Shown: in pieces, positions 52,218 through 60,751 of the stretch
Position numbering within the stretch: position 1 is the stretch's first letter
Layout of the letters: every line of letters begins with the position of its first letter
From: JAPOUP01 sp965199865
GTDB taxonomy: Bacteria > Pseudomonadota > Alphaproteobacteria > Rhodobacterales > Rhodobacteraceae
Direction of reading: 5' to 3'
Assembly: GCA_965199865.1 (NCBI GenBank)
Contig: CBDATU010000020.1
Coordinates: 496,001 to 560,000 of the forward strand
Length of the DNA stretch: 64,000 nt
Made by a program: the position numbers and the translations under genes
The notes under the pieces: generated by a model
Told to the model about the DNA's origin: nothing
What the model saw: the letters and a program-made list of their open reading frames with translations, nothing else
Databases searched by the model: none

Positions 52218-55085
52218 TCAGTTCTTTCCCTTAAGTTCAAGGAGTACGGCAAATGGATTGTCTGGATCGACAGTCCTGTCCTCTTTCGGCATGTGCGCGG
52301 AGCGTGGCTTACCCTGCGTCGGCCCCTTCCGCCGACGGGTTTCTTCACGCCGGCCGCGCGACTTGCCCTTGGGTGGCCCTCCCCCCCTGCGTCGACTACG
52401 GGCCAGTCCACGCCATGTGAAAGTGTAGTAGACTTCCATCTCAGGCTCATCAGCCCCGACAGCGGTCTGCACATCGCCCTCACCGACAGGCACATCATCC
52501 ACATCGGAACCGGTAGCCACGCCTGGATCCGTTCTCACCGGAACAGTGCCAGCGCGATTCCCGGATCCGTCGAATACCACAGCATCTTCCCTCGAAGCAT
52601 CCGCCCTGTCCGGGACGGCATCAGGATCCTCGGATTCGCCCTGTTCAATGGACCCGCCACCGGCATCCGACGAATCCGGGGCGGCGCTCCCAGCAGTCGA
52701 CTTCGCCTTCACCCGCTTTCCCGGCGTCGCGACGTATCCCAGACCCTGCATCAGATCGGCAAACTGTTCCAATGTCATTCCGGTGATGGACAGCATCGCC
52801 GGATTCGCCTCAAACCCGCCACGGCTGTCCTCGACCCGCAGCAGGTCGGCAAGCCGCTCAAGCATATCGACACGAACGGCGCGCTCGCCAGCAATCCGAT
52901 ATCCTGCCATGGTGAGCTGTGCCCCACTCCCTGAACCCCTGGCTGCAGGAATCGTCACAAGTCCCGGAGGCGGGCTTTCGGGAAATTCCGTGTATCCCTG
53001 AGACAGCGCCCATAACAGGAGCCGAAGCCGCGTCGGCGCCGGCTTCAGCAGCACCGGAATGAACACGGTGAACTGTCCAAAGCGGACGCCATGCCTGCGT
53101 AGCTGTCCACGGGCTTCCTGGTCCAGATCCTTCACCTCACCTGCCACATCATGCCGCTGGATAACGCCGAAATGCTCGATCATCCGGAACGCGAATCCCC
53201 GGGCGAGCCCGGTTAGCGTGTCATCCTTCCGCATCTTCAGCAGCGGCTCAAACAGCTTGTCCACGCGGCGGTGCACGTAATGCTGCAGTCGCCGCTCCAC
53301 CTTCCGCACGATATCCGATCCCGCCTCCTCATCCACAAACGCCTCGACCTGTGGCATCAGTGGCTCAGGGCCAGCGACCAGCTTGCCGACAGCATGCTCG
53401 CCCCACATGAGCCCCCCCTGATCAGTAAAGTCCATCTCGGTATCGGGAGAGTTGTAGAACCGGTCGGCACGTAGATTGAACTCCGGCCTAAGCGCCTGTA
53501 GCGCAGCCGCCCGAAAGGTTCTGGCCTGGTCCGGTGTGGCGGACGCATCCTGTCGGAACCTGAAACCCTCCAGCCGACCAAGATATTGGCCCTCGACGTA
53601 AACTTCGCCGCTGTCGTTCACTTCGGCCAACATGGCCTCCTTCTGCTTGAGCCGCCTCACCAGCACGCTTGTGCGTCGGTCAACAAACCGTCGTGTCAAT
53701 GCACCATGCAGCGCATCCGACAACCTGTCTTCTACAGCGCGTGTCGTTCCTCGCCAATGGCTTTCGTCGTCAACCCATCCCTTTCGCTGTGCGACATAGG
53801 TCCATGTTCGGATATATGCCAGCCGTCTGGAGAGCGTGTCGATATCTCCATCCGTGCGGTCAATTCGCTCGATCTGCCGGGAGAGCCAGTCATCAGGCAC
53901 GCGACCGAACTCCCGCAGAAACCCAAAAATTCGCTCAAGAAGACTGATGTGCTCAGCATGGCTGATACCGCGGAAATCCGGGATCCGGCATACTTCCCAC
54001 AGAAGCCTGACCCCGGACGCGCCCGCTGCGTTCCCGCGCACATGCGGCAGATCGGCAAGCCCCTTCAGCGCCACCATGTCGTCGGCTTCCCGCGTCCGTA
54101 TCAGCAGCTCGTCATCGGAGCCAGCCTCCAGCGAGGCGATCAATCGGTCAATGCTACCGAAATCGAGCTGTGAATTGCGCCATTGCAGCTTACGAACCGG
54201 AGAGAAGTGACTGTTGACGATCGCCTCAGCCACATGGTCCTCCAGCGCTTTGGCCTCACCGGTCACTCCGAAGGTGCCATCGTTTACATACCTGCCCGCC
54301 CTGCCGGCGATCTGCGCCAGTTCATCGGGCCGAAGAGGCCTTAGGCGACGACCATCAAACTTGCCAAGCGATGAAAAGGCGACATGGTTGATGTCAAGGT
54401 TCAGCCCCACACCGATGGCATCTGTGGCAACCAGGTAATCAACATCTCCATTCTGGTACATCTCGACCTGCGCATTGCGCGTACGAGGGCTGAGCGCCCC
54501 CATAACCACCGCCGCACCGCCTTTCTGGCGACGCAGTAGTTCCGAGATCGCGTAGACCTGGTCGACGGAAAACCCGACAATGGCGGATCGGGGATGCATC
54601 CTGCTGAGCTTGCGTGAACCGGTATAGGTCAGCGAGGAGAGGCGCTGCCTGCGTTCAAACCGGGTGCGCGGAACCAATGCGGCAATTGCACCCCGCATCG
54701 TGTCGGACCCCAGCATCAGGGTCTCGCTCAGGCCACGGGCACGAAGCAGCCGGTCGGTGAATACATGGCCACGCTCGGGATCGGAGCACATCTGAATCTC
54801 ATCAATGCCGACGAACTCCGCACCTATCCCATCGGGCATCGCCTCGGTCGTGCAGATCCAGTACTGTGCACGGCCAGGGACCACGCGCTCCTCGCCGGTG
54901 ACGAGCGCCACCACCGACGGCCCCCGCAGCGCCACAACCCTGTCATAGACCTCGCGCGCCAGCAGGCGCAGCGGCAGGCCAATCACTCCAGTTCGGTGAC
55001 TGAGCATCCGCTCCATGGCGTAGCGGGTCTTTCCGGTGTTGGTGGGACCCAGAACCGCGGTGACATGGCTTTGATCTTTGGTCAT
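52218..55085 (-). CDS. SUV3-like ATP-dependent RNA/DNA helicase
   Basis: 955 residues. Helicase core at the N-terminus: Walker A LGPTNTGKTRYAMERM (about 12-27), VALVTGEER, GIDEIQM (motif II), ATDAIGVGLNLDI and QIAGRAGR (motif VI, about 282-289). The middle is alpha-helical, and the long C-terminal tail is acidic then strongly basic (SRRRGGGPPKGKSRGRREE), a likely nucleic-acid-binding tail. Conserved in alphaproteobacteria upstream of S4-fdxA-carD. Probably RNA turnover, by analogy with mitochondrial SUV3 (inference). Confidence 0.93.
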   Translation of the reverse strand: MTKDQSHVTAVLGPTNTGKTRYAMERMLSHRTGVIGLPLRLLAREVYDRVVALRGPSVVALVTGEERVVPGRAQYWICTTEAMPDGIGAEFVGIDEIQMCSDPERGHVFTDRLLRARGLSETLMLGSDTMRGAIAALVPRTRFERRQRLSSLTYTGSRKLSRMHPRSAIVGFSVDQVYAISELLRRQKGGAAVVMGALSPRTRNAQVEMYQNGDVDYLVATDAIGVGLNLDINHVAFSSLGKFDGRRLRPLRPDELAQIAGRAGRYVNDGTFGVTGEAKALEDHVAEAIVNSHFSPVRKLQWRNSQLDFGSIDRLIASLEAGSDDELLIRTREADDMVALKGLADLPHVRGNAAGASGVRLLWEVCRIPDFRGISHAEHISLLERIFGFLREFGRVPDDWLSRQIERIDRTDGDIDTLSRRLAYIRTWTYVAQRKGWVDDESHWRGTTRAVEDRLSDALHGALTRRFVDRRTSVLVRRLKQKEAMLAEVNDSGEVYVEGQYLGRLEGFRFRQDASATPDQARTFRAAALQALRPEFNLRADRFYNSPDTEMDFTDQGGLMWGEHAVGKLVAGPEPLMPQVEAFVDEEAGSDIVRKVERRLQHYVHRRVDKLFEPLLKMRKDDTLTGLARGFAFRMIEHFGVIQRHDVAGEVKDLDQEARGQLRRHGVRFGQFTVFIPVLLKPAPTRLRLLLWALSQGYTEFPESPPPGLVTIPAARGSGSGAQLTMAGYRIAGERAVRVDMLERLADLLRVEDSRGGFEANPAMLSITGMTLEQFADLMQGLGYVATPGKRVKAKSTAGSAAPDSSDAGGGSIEQGESEDPDAVPDRADASREDAVVFDGSGNRAGTVPVRTDPGVATGSDVDDVPVGEGDVQTAVGADEPEMEVYYTFTWRGLARSRRRGGGPPKGKSRGRREETRRRKGPTQGKPRSAHMPKEDRTVDPDNPFAVLLELKGKN

Positions 55086-55266
55086 TTTCCTGATTTCGTC
55101 CCTGCCAGCTCAGTCTCCCGGCGCACGTTTGGAGCCACAACAACCCGGGAAGCTCGACGACGCGTCGGCAGATAACACCCATCCCGACATTCGTCCATGG
55201 AATTTCGGATTCGCCAGCCAATCCTGGATCTGTCGCGTTGCGGCGATCACTCCATTCATACGGAAT

Positions 55267-55827
55267 TCAGAGCCGCAGACCGTCCAATATCTCCTGCTGT
55301 GCCTCTATTCTCTGTTTCAGCCCTGGGCTATGCGGATGCACCTTCTGCACCATCCGCCAGAGTTCCAGCGCCTCCTCCAGCATTCCCAGTTCCTGAAAAA
55401 TTGTGGCTAGCCCTATCATTGCGCCAAAATGCCTGGGGTTGAGCGCCAGCACCCTACCGATATCCTCGATCGCCGGGCCATACATTCCCATCTGAAACAG
55501 CACCGTCGCCCGTACATGCCATCCCTCGGCAAAGTCTGGTGCATGGTCGGTCAATGCCGTGAGATGCTCCAGGGCGACATCATGGTTTCCATTGCGGAGA
55601 GCCTGAATGCCCCTTTCCAGCAGCAGATCCATCGCCGCTGAACCCGATCTGGACCATTCGCGCATTATCTGCCGTTCCAGGTCTTCCCAATTCTCCGTTT
55701 CGGGATCCGCAAGCTGGTCCAGCAGAAGTTCGACTTCGGCCGTCTCTGCCGCAGCGGGGGGCAGAAGCCCCAGAATCAGGGAAAATCCCAACAATACAGA
55801 TTTGCAGGTCGATGAAAAAACACGCAT
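55267..55827 (-). CDS. Secreted tetratricopeptide-repeat protein
   Basis: 186 residues. Signal peptide (SVLLGFSLILGLLPPAAA), then TPR-like helices at about 65-180 (NGNHDVALEHLTALTDHAPD, GMYGPAIEDIGRVLALNPRH, GMLEEALELWRMVQKVHPHS). Acts as a periplasmic scaffold for protein contacts. The partner is unknown. It is transcribed away from the SCP2 gene. Confidence 0.9.
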   Translation of the reverse strand: MRVFSSTCKSVLLGFSLILGLLPPAAAETAEVELLLDQLADPETENWEDLERQIMREWSRSGSAAMDLLLERGIQALRNGNHDVALEHLTALTDHAPDFAEGWHVRATVLFQMGMYGPAIEDIGRVLALNPRHFGAMIGLATIFQELGMLEEALELWRMVQKVHPHSPGLKQRIEAQQEILDGLRL

Positions 55828-55894
55828 ATTATCATTATACCAGACCTGCCGGGGAATTCGAGCCCCTACAGGTCACGCTTCGGGGAGTCAGGAC

Positions 55895-56185
55895 ATGGGC
55901 GACGTGATGGATGCCGCTTTGCAGGCGCTTGAAGAAAGGATCGGGGGCAGCGCCCTTGATGGTGTCGCCAGATTCGCGATCAAGGGAGAGGGTACCATAA
56001 TTGTCGACAGCAACGGAGCGCGCGCCGAGGACGGGGAAGCTGATGTGACGCTGACAGCGGACGCGGAGACGTTCAGGGCGCTCCTGAACGGTGACCTCAG
56101 TCCTACCGCCGCCTTCATGCAAGGCCGGCTCGCCGTTGATGGTGATATGACCCTTGCAATCCAGCTTGGTTCGGCGATCGCTTAA
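55895..56185 (+). CDS. SCP2 sterol-binding domain protein
   Basis: ATG at 55895 after CGGGGAGTC, 96 residues, the size of a single SCP2 domain. Pattern GDVMDAALQALEERIGG, VARFAIKGEGTIIVDS, ADVTLTADAETFRALLNGDL, FMQGRLAVDGDMTLAIQLGS is typical. Binds lipids or fatty acyl ligands. Only two bases separate it from the following hydrolase, so both form an operon. Confidence 0.92.
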   Translation: MGDVMDAALQALEERIGGSALDGVARFAIKGEGTIIVDSNGARAEDGEADVTLTADAETFRALLNGDLSPTAAFMQGRLAVDGDMTLAIQLGSAIA

Positions 56186-56187
56186 TC

Positions 56188-57126
56188 ATGGAAAGTCCGG
56201 TCGCACCTTTCTACCGAAAGGTGGCACAGGGTCCTGAGCGCATAGAGGCCAGGTGGATCATGGCACGGGACGGTACCCGGCTTCGCGTCGCCATTTGGCC
56301 TGAGGGCGATAGGGGAACGGTGCTGCTGTTTCCTGGCCGAACCGAATATATTGAGAAATACGGTCCCGCCGCTGCTGAACTCCGCGCCCAGGGCTTTGCA
56401 ACCGCATCCATAGACTGGCGAGGCCAGGGACTGGCAGACCGTCCCCTTGAGGACCGCTGCGTTGGCCATGTGTCCCGGTTTGCCGACTATCAGATGGATG
56501 TGGCTGCGATGCTGGACGCCATTTCTGGCATTGAGCTGCCAAAACCCCTCTATCTTCTGGCTCACTCCATGGGTGGCTGCATCGGACTGCGGGCACTGAT
56601 CGAGGGTCTGGACGTGAATGCCGCGGTATTTTCCGCGCCGATGTGGGGCATCGCGATTCACCGCCCGTTGAGGCCGGTTGCGTGGTCGCTCGCCTGGACT
56701 GCTCACCAGTTGCGATTCGGCCATTTCTATGTGCCGGGTGCCAATGGTGGAATCTATGTGCAGGAAACTTCCTTTGAGCGGAACCTGCTGACCACAGACC
56801 AGGAGATGTATGCGTTCATGCAACGCCAGCACGCTGCGCATCCGGATCTTTCTCTCGGTGGCCCGAGTCTGCAGTGGCTGTATGAAGCGCTTCGCGAATG
56901 CCAGGCCCTGTCACGCATGCACTCGCCAGACGTTCCTGCCGTTACAGTGCTTGGCAGCGATGAGCATGTCATAGATCCCAGCCGAATTCATCGACGTATG
57001 GCCAATTGGCCCGATGGGCGCCTCGTGATGCTGAAAGGAGCCAGACACGAGCCAATGATGGAGACACAGCCGCTCCGCAACAGTTTCTTCGCCTGCGCAA
57101 CGGAACATTTTGAGGCCCATCCCTGA
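56188..57126 (+). CDS. Alpha/beta hydrolase (lysophospholipase-like)
   Basis: 312 residues. Nucleophile Ser in LAHSMGGCIGLRAL (about 125-138), acid in GSDEHVID, His in GARHEPM, typical of the serine aminopeptidase S33/lysophospholipase L2 group. Starts right after the SCP2 stop, implying a joint role in lipid handling. Substrate unknown. The frame is intact. Confidence 0.9.
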   Translation: MESPVAPFYRKVAQGPERIEARWIMARDGTRLRVAIWPEGDRGTVLLFPGRTEYIEKYGPAAAELRAQGFATASIDWRGQGLADRPLEDRCVGHVSRFADYQMDVAAMLDAISGIELPKPLYLLAHSMGGCIGLRALIEGLDVNAAVFSAPMWGIAIHRPLRPVAWSLAWTAHQLRFGHFYVPGANGGIYVQETSFERNLLTTDQEMYAFMQRQHAAHPDLSLGGPSLQWLYEALRECQALSRMHSPDVPAVTVLGSDEHVIDPSRIHRRMANWPDGRLVMLKGARHEPMMETQPLRNSFFACATEHFEAHP

Positions 57127-57154
57127 AAGACGGAGTCCACCGGGCTTCCAGAAG

Positions 57155-57495
57155 TCAGCGCCGCCAGTCCTGGGGGTGGATCCCGTCGGCCTGCAGATCC
57201 GCGGCATCCATCATCAGGGTCCGCTCCGAAGCGATGAAAGACCCAGCACCGGCGCGTTCCAGCCTGAACTCTCCCCTGGCGCCCACCAGACTCCCTCTCC
57301 GGCAATGCGGCCAACATGGGGCTGGATCTGCCCCTGACGAAATTCGACTAGGAAGTCTGTTGAAGGCTGTGTCTGATGAATCCCGATCTGACGATTCCCA
57401 ATGACGATCCAGCTGTCTGCAACGAGACCGCGTAGCGGGTTGAACCCGGGCAATGGAGCGACATATGTGGAAAAACCCCTGACAGGAGCTTCCAT
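57155..57495 (-). pseudogene. Possible frameshifted hypothetical gene, divergent from the M3 peptidase
   Basis: From an ATG at 57495, a coding-like frame reads VRGFSTYVAPLPGFNPLRGL then FLVEFRQGQIQPHVGRIAGE and GVWWAPGE. About here the neighbouring frame takes over with EFRLERAGAGSFIASERTLM and MDAADLQADGIHPQDWRR to a TGA (57155-57157). This looks like one ~110-codon gene with a single shift near 57270, but no family is recognised. It may also be chance. Confidence 0.3.
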
Positions 57496-59314
57496 GCCCG
57501 ACCTACCCAATCCCGTGTTCGATGCCAATGCCCACGGCGGTGCCGATTTTGGCGACCTGCCAGACTGGGATCTCAGTGATCTATACTCCTCTCCCGATGC
57601 TCCGGAACTTGCGCGGGATCTCGATTGGCATGAGAATGCCTGTGCGGAATTCGCTGCCGAATACGAGGGCAATCTTGCGGATCTCGACGCTGACGGACTG
57701 CTGGAATGCATTCAGCGCTACGAAAGAATCGAGATGCTGGAAAACCGCATCATGTCGTTTGCCGGCCTGCGCCACTACCAGCTCACCACTGATCCCAAGC
57801 GCGCCAAGTTCCTCTCAGACTGCCAGAACAGGATCACATCCTCCACTGCGCCGCTTGTGTTCTTCACTCTGGAGATCAATCGGATCGAGTCCCAGGACCT
57901 TGATGACCTATTCGAATCGAATGCGGCACTTGCCCGCTACAGGCCGCTCTTCGAACGGATCCGGGCGATGCGTCCGCATCAGCTTTCGGACGAACTGGAG
58001 AGCTTTCTTCACGACCGGTCAGTAGTTGGATCCTCCGCATGGAATCGACTGTTCGACGAGACCATCGCAGCGCTGCAGTTCTCAATCGACGGCGAGACAT
58101 TGGGCCTTGAGGGAACCCTGAATTGCCTGACGGAGCACGACCGTAGCCTACGCGAAACCGCCGCCCGGGAACTGGCCAGGGTGTTTGGCGACAATGTGAA
58201 GCTGTTCGCCCGCGTTCACAACACGCTCGCCAAAGAGAAGGAGGTCGAGGACCGCTGGCGCGACATGCCAACACCCCAGACCGGGCGTCACCTGGCAAAC
58301 CAGGTTGAGCCCGAAGTGGTTGAAGCCCTTCGTAACGCCGTCGTCTCAGCCTACCCCAGGCTCTCGCACCGATATTACGAGCTCAAACGCAGATGGCTGG
58401 GACTCGATGTGCTGCAGATCTGGGACCGGAACGCTCCGCTTCCAATGGAAGAGAAAGAGACCGTGCCGTGGGACGACGCACGCGCCCTTGTTCTGGATGC
58501 CTACAGCGATTTCGACCCGAGGATGGCCAGGATCGCGGAGCCATTCTTCCACAAGGGCTGGATTGATGCGGGTGTCAAGCCCGGCAAGGCTCCAGGCGCG
58601 TTCGCGCATCCGACCGCGACTGACGTACATCCATACATAATGCTGAACTATCTTGGCAAACCTCGTGACATCATGACGCTGGCGCATGAACTCGGCCACG
58701 GTGTCCACCAGACACTTGCCGCAGGACAGGGGGAGTTTCTGGCCTCAACTCCGCTTACACTGGCGGAGACGGCTTCGGTATTCGGTGAGATGCTGACGTT
58801 CCAAAGGCTGCTGGACGGCTCCTCGACACGGAGCGAGCGAAAGATCCTGCTGGCGGGCAAGGTCGAGGACATGATCAACACGGTTGTCCGTCAGATTGCG
58901 TTCTATGACTTTGAGTGCAGACTTCACGAAGCCCGGCGGAAGGGTGAACTTACGCCGGATGATATCAATGAACTCTGGATGTCCATCCAATCGGAATCCC
59001 TGGGACCCTCCTTTGAATTCATGGAAGGCTATGAGACCTTCTGGGCCTATGTCCCGCATTTCATCCACGCACCGTTCTATGTCTATGCCTATGCATTCGG
59101 TGATGGCCTCGTGAACGCGCTCTATGCGGTCTATCGCGACGGAGGTTCAGGGTTTCAGGACAAGTATCTTGAGATGCTTGAAGCCGGCGGCTCAAAGCAT
59201 CACAGGGAGCTGCTTGCACCATTCGGGCTTGACGCATCGGATCCTTCATTCTGGGACAAGGGTCTGTCGATGATTTCGGGCTTCATCGATGAGCTTGAGG
59301 CAATGGAAAGCTGA
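57494..59314 (+). CDS. M3-family oligoendopeptidase (PepF clade)
   Basis: ATG at 57494 after CAGGAGCTTCC gives 606 residues. Zinc motif TLAHELGHGVHQ (HExxH, about 395-405) with the downstream Glu in LAETASVFGEMLTF. Cytoplasmic degradation of oligopeptides, including those cut from signal peptides. No operon partner is obvious. The following 80 bases lead into an IS30 scar. Confidence 0.94.
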   Translation: MPDLPNPVFDANAHGGADFGDLPDWDLSDLYSSPDAPELARDLDWHENACAEFAAEYEGNLADLDADGLLECIQRYERIEMLENRIMSFAGLRHYQLTTDPKRAKFLSDCQNRITSSTAPLVFFTLEINRIESQDLDDLFESNAALARYRPLFERIRAMRPHQLSDELESFLHDRSVVGSSAWNRLFDETIAALQFSIDGETLGLEGTLNCLTEHDRSLRETAARELARVFGDNVKLFARVHNTLAKEKEVEDRWRDMPTPQTGRHLANQVEPEVVEALRNAVVSAYPRLSHRYYELKRRWLGLDVLQIWDRNAPLPMEEKETVPWDDARALVLDAYSDFDPRMARIAEPFFHKGWIDAGVKPGKAPGAFAHPTATDVHPYIMLNYLGKPRDIMTLAHELGHGVHQTLAAGQGEFLASTPLTLAETASVFGEMLTFQRLLDGSSTRSERKILLAGKVEDMINTVVRQIAFYDFECRLHEARRKGELTPDDINELWMSIQSESLGPSFEFMEGYETFWAYVPHFIHAPFYVYAYAFGDGLVNALYAVYRDGGSGFQDKYLEMLEAGGSKHHRELLAPFGLDASDPSFWDKGLSMISGFIDELEAMES

Positions 59315-59395
59315 CCGATCCTGAGGGAAGTAAATGATGTCCATAGCCTGCCATCACCCCCCCGTGTAACCCCACTTCCACTCGGGAGGGCAGCA

Positions 59396-59530
59396 CCTCT
59401 GGCTGCGGATCCCTGCCGAACCGACGTAGAATGTTGCGAATCTGCCAGGCTGCGGCGACAGTACCAGTGTTCAGCAATGGAGAGATCCATGCCATCGGGC
59501 TACCTCCCACCTGACCCATCACGAAAAAAC
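59396..59530 (+). repeat. IS30-family scar
   Basis: GAATGTTGCGAATCTGCCAGG, then GCGGCGACAGTACC and the start-codon region CCATGCCATCGGGCTACC match 25667-25760 of the complete IS30 element (there CCATGCCAAAGGGCTACC). Only the left end and about 10 codons remain. Confidence 0.75.
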
Positions 59531-59598
59531 TGAGCGCGGCAATTCCACATCCCGGCCTGATGACTCCGGTTCACCGGCATTCGACGCGGGTCCCGGAT

Positions 59599-60208
59599 CT
59601 AGACAGCAGCGCGGATAACCAGCCGCAGCTCACTGTCGTCGACCAGGATATACTCAGGAAGCCGACCGGAAAGACGCTGGCATTCGAAACGTATGATCGG
59701 TACGCCATCTCCACGCCTGTCCATCAGGCGTGTGCATTCCAGACCGGTCGGCGCGGGGCAGCGCACCAGCGGGGACACGATAAGTTCGTTTCTGCTGGAC
59801 TGCCTAAGGTGCAGGCTATCCGGGGTCAAGGTGCCGGCGAATGCGCCAGGCACATGACGCTAAAGGCGATCGGCAAACATGTGCAGACGAATCCGCGCCC
59901 CCAGCCATCGAATAATCGCGATGCGCCACGGCGTTCACGAGCGCTTCAAATACCGCCCGTTCACTGAACTGCGGATGATCTGATCTCGCATTTTCCTTGA
60001 ATGCGCGCACGAACCTGTTCCATCTTACGAAATGCAGAGCCTCCGAAACCTGCTGGTCAAGCGGCCCTATGAGGTCATGTGCATCTGTCTGATATTCAGC
60101 ATCCGACCGTTCTCCGGCGTAGCTGACCGCCTGGACATAGGCATGTGCCAACCATCTTTGCGGTTCTGACGTGCAGAGAAGCACACCCGCAAACGTAAGT
60201 CTATCCAC
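59599..60208 (-). pseudogene. C-terminal remnant of an ATP-binding (AlbA_2/HATPase_c_4-type) protein
   Basis: Fragment reads VDRLTFAGVLLCTSEPQRWL, GERSDAEYQTDAHDLIGPLD and QFSERAVFEALVNAVAHRDY. Here a run of five Gs shifts the frame (near 59895); in the next frame MAGARIRLHMFADRL is followed by a TAG, then RHVPGAFAGTLTPDSLHLRQ, LMDRRGDGVPIIRFECQRLS and a stop. The N-terminal AlbA_2 part is missing. So it has at least three lesions: truncation, frameshift, nonsense. Such proteins occur in defence and regulatory islands. No partner is left. Confidence 0.75.
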
Positions 60209-60751
60209 CCTGTCTTCGTCGGCTGCCTATACCCGTAACCTATGTAAAGGGAATTATATACTTAGTCAGCCAAAGCATTACATGTAGTGTAATTCATAGC
60301 GCCAAAGATTTTCATTCAGTATCTTGGTTAGCCAAGCATATAATTCTCCAAAGTTTCGGCTACGCCTCGAACCACTCCACGTAGCTCCATCATCTTGCCA
60401 ATGTCTGCTGGCACGGCCCAGCTTCAGCATCCCCGTCTCACGAACTGTCGCCGTTATCTGCGCGAACCGGTCCGCTGCGACTTGGGATGCGCCAGCGGAA
60501 AGAGATGATCGTGATGTGGTCTGGATGACGGTCGGCAGAAATGCCGTTCTCAACAATCAAACCTCGGGCAAAACTATCGATATGAGTATGTCCCAGCAGC
60601 ATATCCATCAAACAGCGGCACCATCATCTTCAGGATGCGCTTCTCAACGAGAAGACGGGCCCAAACGGAGGCAAGGACCGGGTGTCGCTCTTCGAACCAG
60701 AGGTCAGGAATGGAATTGAACACCGACCTGGTGGGAATTGAGGCGGCAGAC
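60209..60751. other. AT-richer gap with possible gene fragments
   Basis: Two minus-strand fragments have coding-like composition: 60720-60574 (VFNSIPDLWFEERHPVLASV…GYAAGTYSYR) and 60556-60278 (…FGELYAWLTKILNENLWRYE…). The second faintly recalls the N-terminal region of 2OG-Fe(II) oxygenases. Neither has a proper start. ATTACA/TGTAAT form a small palindrome near 60278. Confidence 0.3.
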
